From Tubiluchus corallicola (Eukaryota; Priapulida; Priapulimorpha; Priapulimorphida; Tubiluchidae): 64,000 nt of DNA. Positions 46,828 to 60,207 of the stretch are shown one piece after another (position 1 is the first letter of the stretch; each line of letters opens with the position of its first letter). Both the position numbers and the translations under genes were made by a program. The notes beneath the pieces were generated by a model. That model made no database searches. It was not told the origin of the DNA and saw only the letters and a list, made by a program, of their open reading frames with translations. The stretch lies in assembly GCA_030141605.1 (NCBI GenBank), contig JAQGDQ010000028.1, positions 255,501-319,500 on the forward strand, given 5' to 3'.

Positions 46828-49050
46828 TTACAATGACATCAGGAGCCAGAGTTCAACGCGTGTACAGTCCCTTCTCATATTCATTTTAAATTTATCGATA
46901 GATGGTGCATTGACAGTATCAGCTGAGAGTGAGTTCCATGGATGGGCCACACGAGAGGCAAAACAATAAGAACGGATATTGGTTCGGCTATATTTGATGA
47001 ATAATTTGGAATCATGGCTTCCTAGTTCTCTAGTACCGGGAGGCACACAATTAGTAATGTCATTTATAAAAATAAGAAAGTAGTAAAGACCACTAAGAGT
47101 ACCTTGTAGGATTCCACTAGCTACTGGTTGCCAATTTGTAGTTATACCATTCATAACAATTCATTGTCTACGATGAGTTAAGAAAAAATCAAACCATTTT
47201 AATAAATTATCACGGATTCCTGAGAACTCCATATTGAGCAGTAGCCGTTTTAGAGGCACAGAGTCAAAAGCTTTTCTAAAGTCTAAGTATAAAATATCAA
47301 TACTAGATAAGGATGGATCATCAAAAATTTAGTACATTCATTTAAGCATAAATCAGTTACAACAGGGTGATCTGGTAAAGAGCCATGCTGATTTTTGCAA
47401 ATACACTCAGAACTGACAAGAAATAGAAGTACCCCATCCCATATAATGGACTCAAGGCATTTGGCAACAACTGATGTTAAAGAAATAAGCCTTAAGTCAT
47501 CGCATAAAGGAGTTGCAGAAGGTTTTTTCGGAATAGGAATGACATTTGAGTCAAGCCAGTTCAAATGAACTTCGCAAGAATCAAGACTTTTCTTAAAAAT
47601 CAAAAACAGTGGTAAAGCAAGATGGAGGGCACAGGTTTTGAGAATAAAACCATGAACATTGTCTGGGCCTGTGGCTTTAAAAGGCTTTAACTTAATGAGT
47701 TTCAGATATACCTCATTTATCGAAAAGACAACATTAAATTATACTATTGCAATTCTAACCGTCAGGTAGGATGGGTAATTCAATGTTCTCAGGTTTTTGG
47801 GTAAAAAAAGAGGCAAAAGTATCATTTATAGTAGAAGCAATAGTGGTAGGATCGGTGACAATCTCTTGTTGTTGATTTACGATACTGCTTATACGGTTCA
47901 CAGGTTTTAAAAAGCGTTTGCTGTAACAAAAAAATTCTTTGCCATTCTGACTGATTTTACTAGCTAGTTTTGCTTCATAGAATATGATCAAGAATAGATT
48001 GACTCAAATGTTGAGAAGTTTGTGTATATTCAGCTTTCACACTATTTAAAGAAGTCACACGCCACAAATTCCAGAGGCGACCTTTATTAGCTTTTGCTTT
48101 AATAACAACAGAATCCCTTTCGCAAGGGGCACAAGCATATTTACGATCATTTGAAGAGGTTCTCTTTAGAGGTACGAAAGTATTTACAGCAATTGTATTT
48201 ATCGTAGTAGAAGTTCCAACAGCCATTTGCATCATAATCAATTAACTCATTGTACTGGCGAAATCATTTGTAATTTGGGGAAGAGGGGTTTTATTATAAT
48301 CTCTTCAAGGACGATTTACGTGATATTCGACCCAGAAGAAAACACTAGTGTCATGCTCACTAGAAGAAAAACCAGGCTTGGCGCACAATAAATTTAAACG
48401 ATCTGGACAGTTTGACAATAACAGTTTTAGATAATTTGTGTTTCTAGTAAATAAATCAACATGTTGTGTAAGAAGGTTATCGTATACAGTTTCTAAAAAC
48501 AACAGGTCTAAAGGGCTATGTGAAACAGGATCAGGCCATATTAGGTTTGGAAGATTGGAATCACCACAGACGATAGTGTCACTATCACACCATAGTTCAA
48601 TAGCACGTTTGATTTCGTTAAGATCAAAAATATCTGAAACACCAAAAGTATTAATATACATGTAGTCGAAATTACAGGAACGATAAACACACAAAATTGT
48701 TAAACTGCAACCGTTGGAGTATAACTTAACACCAATAACTTCAGCAATTACATTTAACTGCAAGCAATAGACAAATGTGACTTATGAAAAATAACAACAC
48801 CACCTCTAGCAGTGGTAGGAAAAATGTTATGCCTGTCACATCTAATAACAGAATAACCTAGAGGGCAAATTGCCTCATTTGTAATATATTCAGTTAGCAA
48901 TGTTTCACAAATATAAATAAAGTCTGGATTTTCAGTAATAACAAAACTAGAAAGATCAGCTAACTTGTTAATGAGGCCATTGCAATTAAAAACAAAACCA
49001 GTAATTACATTTGTATGAGAGGGAGCTTGAGGAATGTTAACAGGAACATT
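46828..49050 (-). pseudogene. LINE ORF2: endonuclease and reverse transcriptase with catalytic deletion
   Basis: Endonuclease motifs on the minus strand: FNCNGLINK, ICETLL, RGGVVIF (about 49030-48780), then IVCGDSNLPNLIW and SSEHDT (48763-48305). RT motifs: DPTTIASTINDTF, KATGPDNVHGF, LISLTSVVAKCLE, LDFRKAFDSVPLKRLL (about 47285), SGILQGTLSG and FINDI. Directly after FINDITNCVPPGT the reading jumps to SKLFIKYSRTNIRSYCFASR, the C-terminal domain, so the segment with the catalytic aspartates is missing. Several frameshifts add to this. The element is dead. Confidence 0.8.
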
Positions 49051-49056
49051 ACTATA

Positions 49057-50632
49057 TCAATTCGGATCATAGGGACCTTTACAATTGCCATTTTGGCTTC
49101 TTAAAGAGGAATCATTGGTATGCAAAGTTATAGACTGAAGAGGGGGTTTGTCTGGGGTGACCACAGTTTTGCATAAAGTATCAATGGGGGTTTGATTTAT
49201 GGGTTTCAGATTGTCTGAGATTGGTGTCAAACTACAATCGACACTGGTAGCAGTATCACTAGTTGACATGTACACATTAGTATAGTTACCATCTTTAGAT
49301 TTACTGCGCCTGGCCATCTCGTGACATTTAGCAAGGTGATTCTGTATGTCATCCACACAAGCCAAACAGGAGCTGGTTTTGCCTTCAGTGGTAATGTAAA
49401 TATGGCTTTGGTGATTTGGTGATTTGCTAATAGCAATAGTAACATCAAGCTTGGCTCTTAGAGTAAAATTAACTTTTCCATTTTTGCCAATGATTTGACC
49501 ATCATCACACTGGTTAACCTGTTCTTTAACAACCCCTGGAGCTTCGTTTAATTGAGCTGTATCAACGTTGGCAGTAGCAAGGTAACTTTGACGGCTTTGA
49601 TTGGCTGCTTTCTTGACTTTAGTAGTGATTCTTTCTCTTTCAAGTAACGTTGAGTTATTACAAATAAACACACCTTTCTTCCAGTCATTAGCAAATTTTA
49701 GATCTTTTTTTGGCATGAATAATCGTCTGTACACAAGCCTCATCTTCAAAGAAGAATGGGTCTAGTCACATCGGGCTTTCTAGTACCAAGATGGCGAACA
49801 AAAATGGCCTGATAAGGACAATTGATAATGTGTAGAACTTCAACACAATGCTCTTTGTCTTCATTATAAGCTTCAGATGGAACTAAATTGGCGATTCAGG
49901 AACGCGTTTAAGAAGAACATTTTTGCTGCACTTTTTGTTTTTTGACTGGTTCACTGACAACCATATCAAGCTTCTCAGACAATTTTGTTATGTCTTTTTG
50001 TAATGCAGAAATGCGCTTGTCAGTCCCGCTCAGCTTCTCGACTTTTGATGACAGACACATAACATCAGCTGCAGACACCTTTGTCTCTAGTTTAGCTTCA
50101 ATAGCACTCATTCTAGAATCAAACTCATTTTGCATTTGTAGAAGTCTGTCTTCAATGGACTTGTCTGTAACAACTGCTTTAATGGCTTTAGGATGACGGA
50201 CTTTGCAGAACCAAAGACTAGTTGAGCCTAGTAATTGATGCGCACTGTATGCTTTACTGTCCATATCTAGACATGTTGTGCAGTACCAACTTTGACATCG
50301 GTCATTATTGGACAATCACATAAGTCACAGGATACATTTTCGTCAGATATCTGATCAGTGCCATAAATGACTTCAATACCATCATCAGCATCAGACATAA
50401 CATTTGACTCAGCATTTTTGATTTGGGAGCTTCGAAGTTGATGACCATTAACTGATTTGGTTGACATCTGATTAGCAACCAGAATTGGGCTGAGTTTGGT
50501 TGATGATTTTTTATTAGTCCCAGATTTGGCAGCTGTATTTTTTGCCTCAGACTTATGCTTCTGACGAGTGCTAGGAGGTAAGCGACTTGACGAATTTTGG
50601 CTTCGATAGGAAGTTTGAGGATTGACACCCAT
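49057..50632 (-). pseudogene. LINE ORF1: PHD-like zinc finger, coiled coil and nucleic-acid-binding part
   Basis: Starts with a basic Ser/Thr-rich tail (MGVNPQTSYR). A Cys-rich finger follows: CDLCDC before, and CQSWYCTTC and LWFC after, a 1-nt frameshift near 50300. This resembles the PHD finger in ORF1 of CR1-group elements. A heptad-like region follows (LQMQNEFDSRMSAIEAKLE to ISALQKDITKLSEKL; frame ends at 49908), then after another frame change a basic region (49749-49057, KDLKFANDWKKGVFI) resembling the RRM/C-terminal part of LINE ORF1 proteins. Family role: RNA binding in the retrotransposition particle. Confidence 0.72.
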
Positions 50633-50640
50633 TATACACG

Positions 50641-52651
50641 ATTATACAGGTACTGAGATGAGATGTCTATCACCGGATTAATGAAGCCACAGACACAGTT
50701 GAACTCAAGGTCTCGACAATAAATTTTTCAATGGAAGTAAGTCTATAGTCTAAAAACTTTGTCACTTCAGTAACACATTAGTAGATAAAAATCTTTTTTC
50801 AAGAAGTTAATTACTCAAAATCTAAAATGATTTTTTTAGACAAAGGAAAATTCCGCGTCCATTTCCTTTCAATACGGGAAAAGCATGCATACGTTCTAGA
50901 ATAAGGCTATGTGGAAATCTAGGTAGTCTATCTATAAATGGAAAGAAATACCCACCACCTAGCATTTATGATTGTACATCTGTTCCTGAAAGTCTTGCTG
51001 ACTTCAATAATTTCTGTATTATTACTAAAGCTAGTAATGATTGTAATCTCTGAAATAAAGAAAAACCTATTAATGTACAATAATAAGCCCAGTGCAGTGT
51101 GCAAGGCAGCTCAGTTTCCTTATCTTGCTTTCATAATATTACTATTCATGATAATTCTCGTACTTTAGAATTGTCTAAATAACTGCTATATCTACTTATT
51201 TACACCGTCTATCTATTGGCTTCTATGAGACCTACTATATAAGCCCTTATTACATAGTTTGGACAGTTTAACATCATAATTACACAAGGGCAGGCCCTAT
51301 TTTACAATGTAGTAAAGCAAAGGTTTTTTTAACGACAGATAATAGTTTTGTAGAGTGTGATCTTATATATTTAGATTAATACTGTCATGTGCAATAACTT
51401 TGTAGTATGCCATACATGTACGCTATAAGGTATAGTATATGTATATTAATCACGTTATTGTAATGTACAAGAGATTTACAATTTTTGTTTTGTTGTTAAA
51501 CCATTTCCACAACGGTTTTAAAAACACAGGCAAAGTTGCTAAATATTGAATCTATTGAATGCTGGGTTCCAGCCGAATTATATAAAAAAAACTTCAGCTT
51601 GAGTTACGTAAGCATTTAGCTTTCTCGATACCATTTTCTGCATGTTTGTCACAAGTTTAATTTAAAGACCAGGTGCAAGAAAGCATTCTACACTATAACT
51701 ATAATTTTGGGTTCATCCCATCACTAACCAATAATCTTGATAGTAACACTATAATAATTAGAGATGTCTATAAATATGTCTATGAATTGGCTACATTATA
51801 AATACTAAAATCAAATGAGTGGTGCTAGTTGGCTGCAGTTGATCTGGGCTGATCAGCTGCATCTTGTATTACATATAATAATTGATCTACAGACTTCAAT
51901 CTAGATTCAATTATTTTCTTTGATTGCCGTGGGAAATCATAATCAAATCTCCACTGGAGGCAAATTGACTTTCACAATGTCGAGTGATTGATTTAATTAT
52001 TGGTCAAATAAAAGGCTTATATTAATTATACATGGTAGTGAGTGAGCTGCCTAGCCTGCCTCGAAAACGCATGGTACTGTAGGATCGTTAGAGACAGATG
52101 TAGTCAGGACTATTAATCCATTGGATTAATTGTTTTTCCAACAGCTCATTACAGTTACATGTTGTATAGATATATTGCATTTCTGTCAGCTTTTCTTCCT
52201 AACTGTTGACTAAAATTAAGATAAGTTTTCGTTTATACTTGCTCATACTTTGCCAGAAATGGACAGAATGTCTAATAGGCTATATTTGCATTTTTCCATT
52301 GAAACGGGCCTTCAAAGTAGAAAGCACATATGTATAAAAACATAAAAAACTTGTTCTAAATTTTATGGTTTAGAATTCATACTTAATGAAAAACATACAT
52401 TTATTGTGAAAAATTAAGAGACATAAGACTTGAGTTGTAATCAATTTTCTTATTTTTGTTTTAGCCAAGCTTACTGACTGAGCACTCGTCTTGTTGAAAA
52501 AATTGGAATGTAGCTCCGACAATTCACGTGTCAACCATCGTGTCCAAGGTTTGAGTTATTGTTGAGAGTCATAAGTGAATATTCTTCAACTGTCAGCGAA
52601 GAGTTACTGAAAACTGATGTTAATAGTAAAGTATAGGAGGAGATCAGGGTT
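50641..52651. other. Intergenic, AT-rich
   Basis: No supported gene; a hydrophobic 76-codon frame at 50938-51168 has no recognised family. The left edge may include the 5' UTR of the minus-strand LINE. Confidence 0.4.
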
Positions 52652-53051
52652 TAATGTTGGGCGATCTTGAAATTTTCTAATTCGATTATAATCTTGTTCA
52701 AGATTGTAATTCGATATCACGATTATTTTTCAAACGTTGCAGCATTTATATATAGCCTATAAACTTTTTCATGGCTTTTGCCACTGTCTGCCATTTTCGT
52801 ACTCACAAACTATTTTTAATAGACATGCACATTCATTAACTATGTACATGAAAACATTTGAAGCCCCCAGTTTGGAAAACTGTAGTTTGCAATTGTGTGC
52901 ATTGTGTAAGGTGAGAAAAATAAAGAAAAATGCAAGATTCTGTTGATTTGTGCTAAAACACTGCCTTTTAGTCAGTGTATAACACGTATATTTTGCTCCT
53001 GATTAATCTCTGTTAATTTGCTTAATCTATTAATCGATCTTCACTAACATT
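52652..53051 (-). mobile_element. hAT-like MITE, copy 2 (inverted relative to copy 1)
   Basis: The reverse complement aligns along most of its length with 37413-37852: ATCGATTAATAGATTA, then CACTGACTAAAAGGCAGTG, CAGAATCTTGCATTTTT, GTGCATGTCTATTAAAAATA and GATTATAATCGAATTA. Ends are less well preserved (TTAATGTTGGGCGATC on one side). Confidence 0.7.
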
Positions 53052-54359
53052 GGTGCACTGTCCTACCATTCACATAACTGGGGTTTTGTAGGAGTCATAA
53101 TCAAGTTGCATGATGATACTAGTGATGTGTTTGATAAAGGTGAAGACAGAAAACAACCTGTTGTTGGACAGCAAGAGAAATGGAACAATTGCTATATGCA
53201 GCTGCATCCTGGAAAAATTGTGCACTTCCTCAAAGTCTAGTAACTTTTGGAGTAATAGTGCTGCAATATCACTGTACGAGTGTGGTTGTGTGGTTTGTGT
53301 TAAAGCTCGGACATTCTAGTAGACATTCCTGGACATTTATTGCAGACTTTTATTACGTACTATAATCATTATTTAGAATCAGGTCACACTTTTTGTTAAC
53401 ATTTTCCCACATAACAGATAACTTAAATTTAATTGTCCTGACCTGTGCAAAATTTTGTGATCATCCTAGTATATTATATAAGCTTACTATCTATGGAAAT
53501 CTAAGTCTTTCAAATGAGACTTTTTCAAGTTTTGCTAGCTAAATGAAGCATATTCAGATTAATAGTCTCCATATGCTGTTATTTCCTGTATTTTCGAACT
53601 CGTTCCATATTGAAAAGTGCAATGATTCTATACAAGTGCATGACAGGTTTTATTCAGTTATTCCAAGTTTCCATTCAAACTAGATGAAATTGAAATTTTC
53701 TAGATAGCAACTGTATTAAGATTGAAAGCACTGTGGTTGATCTGAATTTAGTAATTTTTTAGACTGTCTACAGGATGAGGTCAAATTTCATTTATTCTAC
53801 AATTTTTTCTTCTGTTTCTTCCAATCTTCTAGCAGCATCCAGGTTACAACACTCCTTTAATTGATGAGTATCTCAGAATGAATGGCAAAGCTTCAAGGCA
53901 CTCTAGCCGTTCATTTTAGGTTTAAGCATGCACTTTACAGTAAATATACCCGATTTTAACTGTTCACAGAAGCTTTTGTAATAATGTGGAGTTAATTTTG
54001 ACTTTTGATTGGAGTAAAGGCCTTGTACTGAACCAACTGCGAGATCATATGATCTGTTTCTGAGTTTCTTCCTAAGTTAATTGAAGTCTGGCAGCATAAA
54101 AGTGTTCAAAAATGTTTTTGGTTATGTTAGGGTTTGTCGCAATCAGAACAGTGTGACACTACTAAATGATCCTGCGGGTTTTATTACGTGTACGTAAGTT
54201 CGTACATACAACTGTTTTAGTCAATATTTAAATGTTCAAGCTCAGTTTTATGTATTTACACGAGTTCAGTGTTTGATTTGTAACATCATAAACCTGAAAG
54301 TGTCAGTGCCTGTGTGAGATGCTCAAGATCACCTTTACGCTTTGGTAAAACAGTAAAAA
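53052..54359. other. Intergenic; weak FKBP-like stretch at 53090-53242
   Basis: One open stretch resembles an FKBP-type segment (see findings); the rest is featureless. Confidence 0.3.
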
Positions 54360-54800
54360 ATATTCAAGATGGCAGCAAAAGTCTGATACACTGTGAATCC
54401 AGAATGGGCCATCATGAAACTTCAGAGGATTATACTAAAATTAATTCTACATCAATTGACAGAGCCGGGTTTTCAATCCGCCATTTTTAATTCAAGGCTG
54501 TGGCATGTGCTGTCGTTTTTGAAAATAATCTTAAGGCTATGCCAATTTGCAGCAAACAGTCATTAACGTCGTGTGTAAATACTAGGACGAATTCCACATC
54601 AACTGATGGAGTCAGATTTCTTATCTGCCATCTTGAATTTGGCAGCGATAACATCATTTTCCATAAATGTCACCAGATGCTCTGCCAATTTGCAACGGAT
54701 TGTCGCGAGACTTTTGTACATAATTAGCATATTAGAAGAAATTCAAGTGCGATCATTAATTCAAGATGGCAGACATTGACATCATTTTCTAGTCTACTAT
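54360..54800. repeat. Degenerate tandem repeat with CAAGATGGCAG motif
   Basis: Diverged units of roughly 120-130 bp. Recurring boxes are CCAATTTGCAGCAAACAGT, ACATCAATTGAYRGAG, and a CCATCTTGAATT/CAAGATGGCAG box followed by ACATCATTTT. Boundaries are approximate. Confidence 0.45.
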
Positions 54801-55839
54801 CTTCAAATTAGTTGGTCCCTTGACAAATAGTTCGAATTGAGCTTGTTTTGCATTGTAATATTAAACCCCAACTTCCTCAAGGTCTTTACTTAAAAATAGT
54901 GAAGCTTTTGTTTTCTTCTTTAGATAGTTTCAAGTTTTAGTATTTGAAAATGCTTGTCATATCGTTTCTGTTTTTGAGCCACTAGTGCTCCTGCGGTCCA
55001 AACATTTGCCAATTTACATATTTTAATTTGCCTCTGAAAATCTCTACTGTAATAGTTTAATTGATATCCTGATCTTTGTTTGTAGATATTAAATAGATAA
55101 ATTAGTAGACTAAAATGGCATTCCAAGAGGTTGTATTTACTACATTACATGGCTAAGGTTAACTGGGTGAGTACTGAATAACCCTTCAAAGTCTCATATT
55201 CTTTTGTGGATAGAGGCCTAGAGTTTTTAATTGGTTAAAATGGCCTTGCTCTGTAGCTTGTTTTATCCCTTGACTTTTTGCAAAGGAAATGAGTGTTTTC
55301 TTAGATCACACACAAGGGCATTTTTAACCAGCTAGAAGATCCCATCTCAGTATGACAGTGTCTGTGTTTAAAATTTAAAAAAATGACAGGAGGGATTCTT
55401 TTCCTTCTCGGCCAGGATGTAGTGGTTTTCAATAAAATTTCCCAAGTGTCTTTTTTGTAGTTAATCTGTAGTTGCATGATCACTGTTGTTCGTAAGTTAG
55501 ACCTTTAGAATGATTGATTTGCCTTGTTGCGTGCCCTGTAAAAGATATTTTCTTTCGGTATGTAATTTCTAAGCTTGAACGCGATATTTGTCATGAGATC
55601 AGACGATGTTCGCATCCTTATTGAGTTTAATAAATTGTAACTGGTTTTTCAGTTTACTACAAAATCTTATTAGTAGTTTAAGACTCATTTGTAATTAAAT
55701 CCTTTTTGCTTCACCGGACCACTGATCAAATATTCATGGTGAAGTCCAGGTGAATCCAGCACCAGGAGTATCATGCTTGCAATAAGGTACTTATTGTATA
55801 TAGGCAATATATATATAATGTTCAGTTGCAATCCAAGCT
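54801..55839. other. Intergenic, no recognised feature
   Basis: AT-rich, only spurious short frames. Confidence 0.4.
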
Positions 55840-56215
55840 CCATTAACAGTGGACATATCTTCCAGTACCAACTTCAGATTAACACCACCAAGTTGGACAC
55901 ATCTTTAGCAAATTTAAAGGTATGCCTTCTCCAGCTTACGTATGAGCCATTAATGAATGCTATGAATAGAACTGGACCAAGTACTGATACGCATGGTCTG
56001 CTACTGAGAACTGCTTATAGATGGGCATCTAGAACCACTTGCAGTTGTCTATCTATCTCAGCTTGTGAACTGTGCAACGCTTAATTATCCCAGTAAGGCT
56101 GTTTGCCTCAAGTTTGTCAAACAACCCTTTGTGCGAATTTTTTTTAGAGGAGTTCAAGTAAGATTATTGATCAACAAATTGCCCTAATCTAGTTTTGCTG
56201 TGAAGTCATCTAAAA
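55840..56215 (-). pseudogene. Very old reverse-transcriptase relic
   Basis: On the minus strand, LDDFTAKLD (about 56210-56185), then after stops SVLGPVLFIAFIN (about 55995-55950) and FAKDVSNLVV (about 55910-55880) line up in order with RT motifs of CR1/Rex-like LINEs (SVLGPVLFLIFIND, FADD). The catalytic Asp pair is broken and many stops intervene. The match is by eye over short motifs but in the right order and spacing. Confidence 0.6.
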
Positions 56216-59200
56216 AGGTCAGCAAGTTTAGTTTATCCACATTTTCTCAGCTTTATTACTTTGTATTTAAGTTTTTTAGGGATATTAATAAACTTCAGAA
56301 ATTTTGCTATAAGCCCACAAGTATCTTAACTGACATTTTTTTCTGCAGATTTTCCTGTGAAGTTTTTCCAGTCTAACTGGAAAAGGAGCATATCGATCGC
56401 TGCATCAAAATAAGCCTTATTCCAATGAAAGGACATTGGCTAAAAACCAATATATACTTCTACAGTAGACTGTGTCAAGAAAACATGACCACAGCTGTAA
56501 TATACTAGATATCTATTATCTATTAAATCTTTATTTGACGAGGGTTAAACACAATAAACATATATTGGAAGTTTCACTTCTTAGCGCTTCTTTTTACTCT
56601 ACCTCATATCCGGTTACGAGACACATTCAATAGAATAGTTATCTTAAATAGTTAATACATTGTAACTACCACGCAGACCACCATTGTTTTTTTGATGTTA
56701 CCAACAGTGGTTACCATTTGTTGGAGACCTAGGATCTCAACATATTGTCTGCAGAAGTTAAGATGCTGATAAAAAATTGTTCTGAATCTCCTGAGAGGAT
56801 CAGAACTTTCATGTCTGAGTTATTATAGGCTTTACGACTCATTCTCCAGAGATGTTATCATTCACTGATATTCAGTAAGAAATTCTCTAAAATATCGTTT
56901 AATGTATCATTATTATTACCGTAGCTTGGCAATGGTACCTCAGGTTAGCCATGCCTAATTTCACGGTTCACCTCAGATCTAAAACTTGGCTTCAAATTAA
57001 CATATTTGCTTCAAACTGCTTGCGACTACTGCTTAGACAAAGGATGTTTTCACTCTCTTACTTTCAGTTGTCTTCCTATGATTATGCTACCTCATTATAA
57101 GGTTATCTTGAGATGCTATTGGAAATCATCAGAGCATGTCGTAGTTATCCATGTTACTCAGCGTTACTAATTCACGAAATTTGTGATTCAAACTTCGTGT
57201 TGGTATGCAAATATCCGATTTTTTTTTACTTTGCAGATCTACACTGACTGAAAAACTTCTGAAAATCAAAATACACTTTCAAAGTCGAAAATCGAAATAC
57301 AATAATTTAGCATCCTGAAATTTTTTTTAATGCTGATCCTTAATTTTAGTCTTTCCTTTGACGAGTATAACAACAGAAGAGTTGAAGTGTACTGTTTACC
57401 AATGTCTTATCACTCTACTTAGTGGTTCTTCTTAGTTAGATCCGGACTGACGAAGACATCTGTATGATCAAGCAACCATTATCTTACTATCTCATGGCAC
57501 TTTTGAAGATGGTTCTTCAAATCGTTACCCACTTTTTTGTACCCTTATACGCAATTGCCAATCATTGTCTCGTAGAGTAAGTGCTGCCTGCGAGAATTTT
57601 TTCGTCTTTCAGTATTTAAGAATTCATCTGCAATTTTTCTGAGACATTTAGCATTTCTTTGCATTTAGCATTTGCTACACTTTCCAAATTAATTTCGAAT
57701 TAGCCTGATTATTATCAAATTGACGTCTTATTAATTGCATCTTTGTTTCAAAAGATACATTTTTGGAGTTGAACTAAACTGTTTTTCTCATAGTAATTCG
57801 TATACAGTTTAGAAGTTACGAAATGCATTTTGCATTTCCACAATCAGACTGTTTTTTGTCCCACCATTACCTTAAAATAGCGAATCAAAGAATTTCAAAA
57901 TTGCAAATGTCTGGCTCTTTCGTTATTAGGTAAGCCTATTTAATATTCACAGGCATTTTAACGGCAGCGACTATAAATTTGCATGAAGTCGAAATTAATG
58001 GAGCATTTTATACTCATAAACAGCTAGGCTCTGCGCAGTTATAATTGTGTTTTATGGAGCAAACGTCGTAGATTTTGTTTATCTCATTCATTTTAGCTTC
58101 AATTTATGAGCGGTTTGTTACTTTCTCTCTAGAGAGTTTCTGGCTTCATCATTCTGGGGGCGTATCTGTTCATGCAGCTGGTTACATCCGCCATCCAAAT
58201 AATGAAGCTAAAAATGTTGATTCATTGCATCAAGCGGCTGCAGTCCTGTCCTCTTACTAGAGGGAAAGTAAATAAGATTAGAGCAAGTTGCACACAGCAA
58301 ATGTTGTACCAAGTGCTGCTGCAACCTAGCAACTAGGTCAAGTGGATCAGAATGACATGATAATGATGGTTAATGGTGATGCTGATAGTGGCAGCAATTT
58401 TTTACAACTATTTGACAGTAAGTTGGCAAGTTATGCCTGGACAATTTACAAATATACGGCTTTTGATCATGTGTATGTTGAATTGGCTGAAATGCCCTGC
58501 AAACACTCTAGACTGCAAACAATTCCAGAAGCCATATGTTGCAACGTGTTTACGTGGAACCATGGTCCATCCAATTCATAGACCATTTTTCCATAATTCT
58601 GTGGCGACTTTTATGGACGAACTTTGCATTCCTCGTTAGTGTAGAGGTTGTGAGAAATGGGGTTGCAGGTGCCAACTGCCCAAGATAATAGGTGCTGAGT
58701 TGGGTTGAGAGTGTGAAGACACTGAGAATGGTTGTCCACATAATGGTTTTGGTTTTTAACCTTGCAGAGTAACAATGTGCTCTTTTGGAATTCTTAATGG
58801 TTTTCAATATTATTAATGATACGCATCATTCAGTTTTACTAATTAGTTTACTCCAGCCAAAGAGAATGATTGAAATAAGTCATAATAAAATATCCACTAG
58901 TGCTATCGTCAGCAGCCACTAGTTTGCCCTGTTACAGGTTTCAGCGCATCACCGCCAATTCTGGATTTAGCCGTGTGCCGATATGGAAATACATAAAAAA
59001 CTTTTAGAGCTCGTAACACGCATGTTGCTGTCACAGACTTTTGCACTGTCTAAGTCTTCAATTATGGCTATGTACCGTTCTGTATTAGCATTGACTTCCT
59101 TTTTGGTCCATACATCAAAAACAGTTTTTTCTTTGAGGTCATACTTGTTGTTTTCGTAGCTCTGTACCTTTGCCATCACACATATGTAAAAGATAATTTG

Positions 59201-59610
59201 CATACAAATGCTGCCCCTAGTGCTTAACATGAACGTCTAGTGTCCAGACTCCAGATCAAGGCAACTATGTAGTGACATGAAAAAATGCTATTATGAAAAC
59301 AGGCCTAAGAGACTAAATTAATCTGACCATAGACTGTCAGCTGACTGTTTTACATTTAACTGCTTAGCTTATAATTAAAAATAACATATTTGCACATACC
59401 AGATCAAGCAAAAATAAATATGCAAAAAAAACCTAGCTTGTGAGACCAGTTAGACATCAACATATAACATACTGGCTGATTTCCAGGCCTGCTATAGGAA
59501 CACTTTATTCATATGTAAATTAGTTTTATTTTGTCAAGTTTTTGATTAAAGTGCAAAAATGTTATAGTGGCCATTTTAGTAAACGAATAAATGCATAAAT
59601 ATGATCAGTA
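56216..59610. other. Intergenic, no supported gene
   Basis: Short frames at 58342-58581 (+) and 58967-59230 (-) have ATG starts but no known motif, no splice partners and no repeats around them. Confidence 0.35.
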
Positions 59611-59612
59611 TA

Positions 59613-60207
59613 GTCGTAACCATAAAAGAAGTCAAAATGCCCATTAAGTATCAGAAAATTCGTTAGTTTTCTCAGATTTTCGTCCCTCAAGACGACAAAG
59701 ACAAGTTTATTGTCGTTCATTTAACAGACAACATTAGCAGTATTTAGCAACACACAACGACTATTTAGCGACTTACGCTTACAACAATACAGGTAAGGAT
59801 GCAACACACAAATAATGAATAACATGTAGGGCGTATACTTTGGTGTTGGCAGCTGCTAGTCTCGAACTCAACCCAGGACTAGAGTGGCGAAGTGGTTTAG
59901 ATCTCAGACTGCACCCAACCCAGGACATCCTTCACAGACTTCATCAGCTGCACAGAGAGATACAATAATAAAAATTACAGGTAAAACTACATGTAAAATG
60001 AAGTCGCACAGTGTCAGTAAAATAAATAAAGGATACAAAATTCACAAAGAAACCATATTAAAAACTGATATAAAAGAAACAGTACAATTACTAATTAAGA
60101 AAACGTGTAGCTGATAAAGTATGTGAGGGACGAAAGCTTTTGAGAAAAATGAAGAATTTTCTGAGAATTTTCTTAATGGGCATTTTGACTTCTTTTACAG
60201 TTATGAC
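59613..60207. mobile_element. 595-bp TIR element with long inverted ends, flanked by TA
   Basis: Inverted ends of roughly 90 bp: the left begins GTCGTAACCATAAAAGAAGT and the right, reversed, GTCATAACTGTAAAAGAAGT. Both go on through CAAAATGCCCATTAAG, a CAGAAAATTC stretch and TTTCGTCCCTCA. TA flanks both ends (59611-59612, 60208-60209), consistent with a Tc1/mariner-type MITE. The interior holds a tRNA-like patch near 59880-59930. No transposase. Confidence 0.75.
59880..59935 (+). repeat. tRNA-like fragment (possible SINE head)
   Basis: AGAGTGGCGAAGTGGTTTAG with ATCTCAGACTGCA resembles the A-box half of Leu/Ser-type tRNAs or SINEs derived from them. The B box is not convincing. It lies within the TA-flanked element at 59.6-60.2 kb. 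Confidence 0.35.

Larger units (their letters stand above)
46760..50640 (-). mobile_element. Second LINE (CR1-like group) on the minus strand, internally deleted
   Basis: Reads right to left: ORF1 (50632 to 49057), ORF2 endonuclease (about 49030 to 48305), RT (about 47990 to 47100), then a truncated C-terminal part ending at 46828 and a short 3' end near 46760. Both ORFs carry frameshifts and stops, and the RT lacks its catalytic centre. The family differs from the LINE at 1.4-5.0 kb: it has a PHD-type ORF1 and a different RT style (ISLTSVV, LDFRKAFDSVP). Confidence 0.82.

Noticed and set aside
48438-48665. 75-codon plus-strand frame
   Set aside because: Antisense shadow of the LINE endonuclease on the minus strand.
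49942-50196. 84-codon plus-strand frame
   Set aside because: Antisense shadow of the LINE ORF1 coiled coil.
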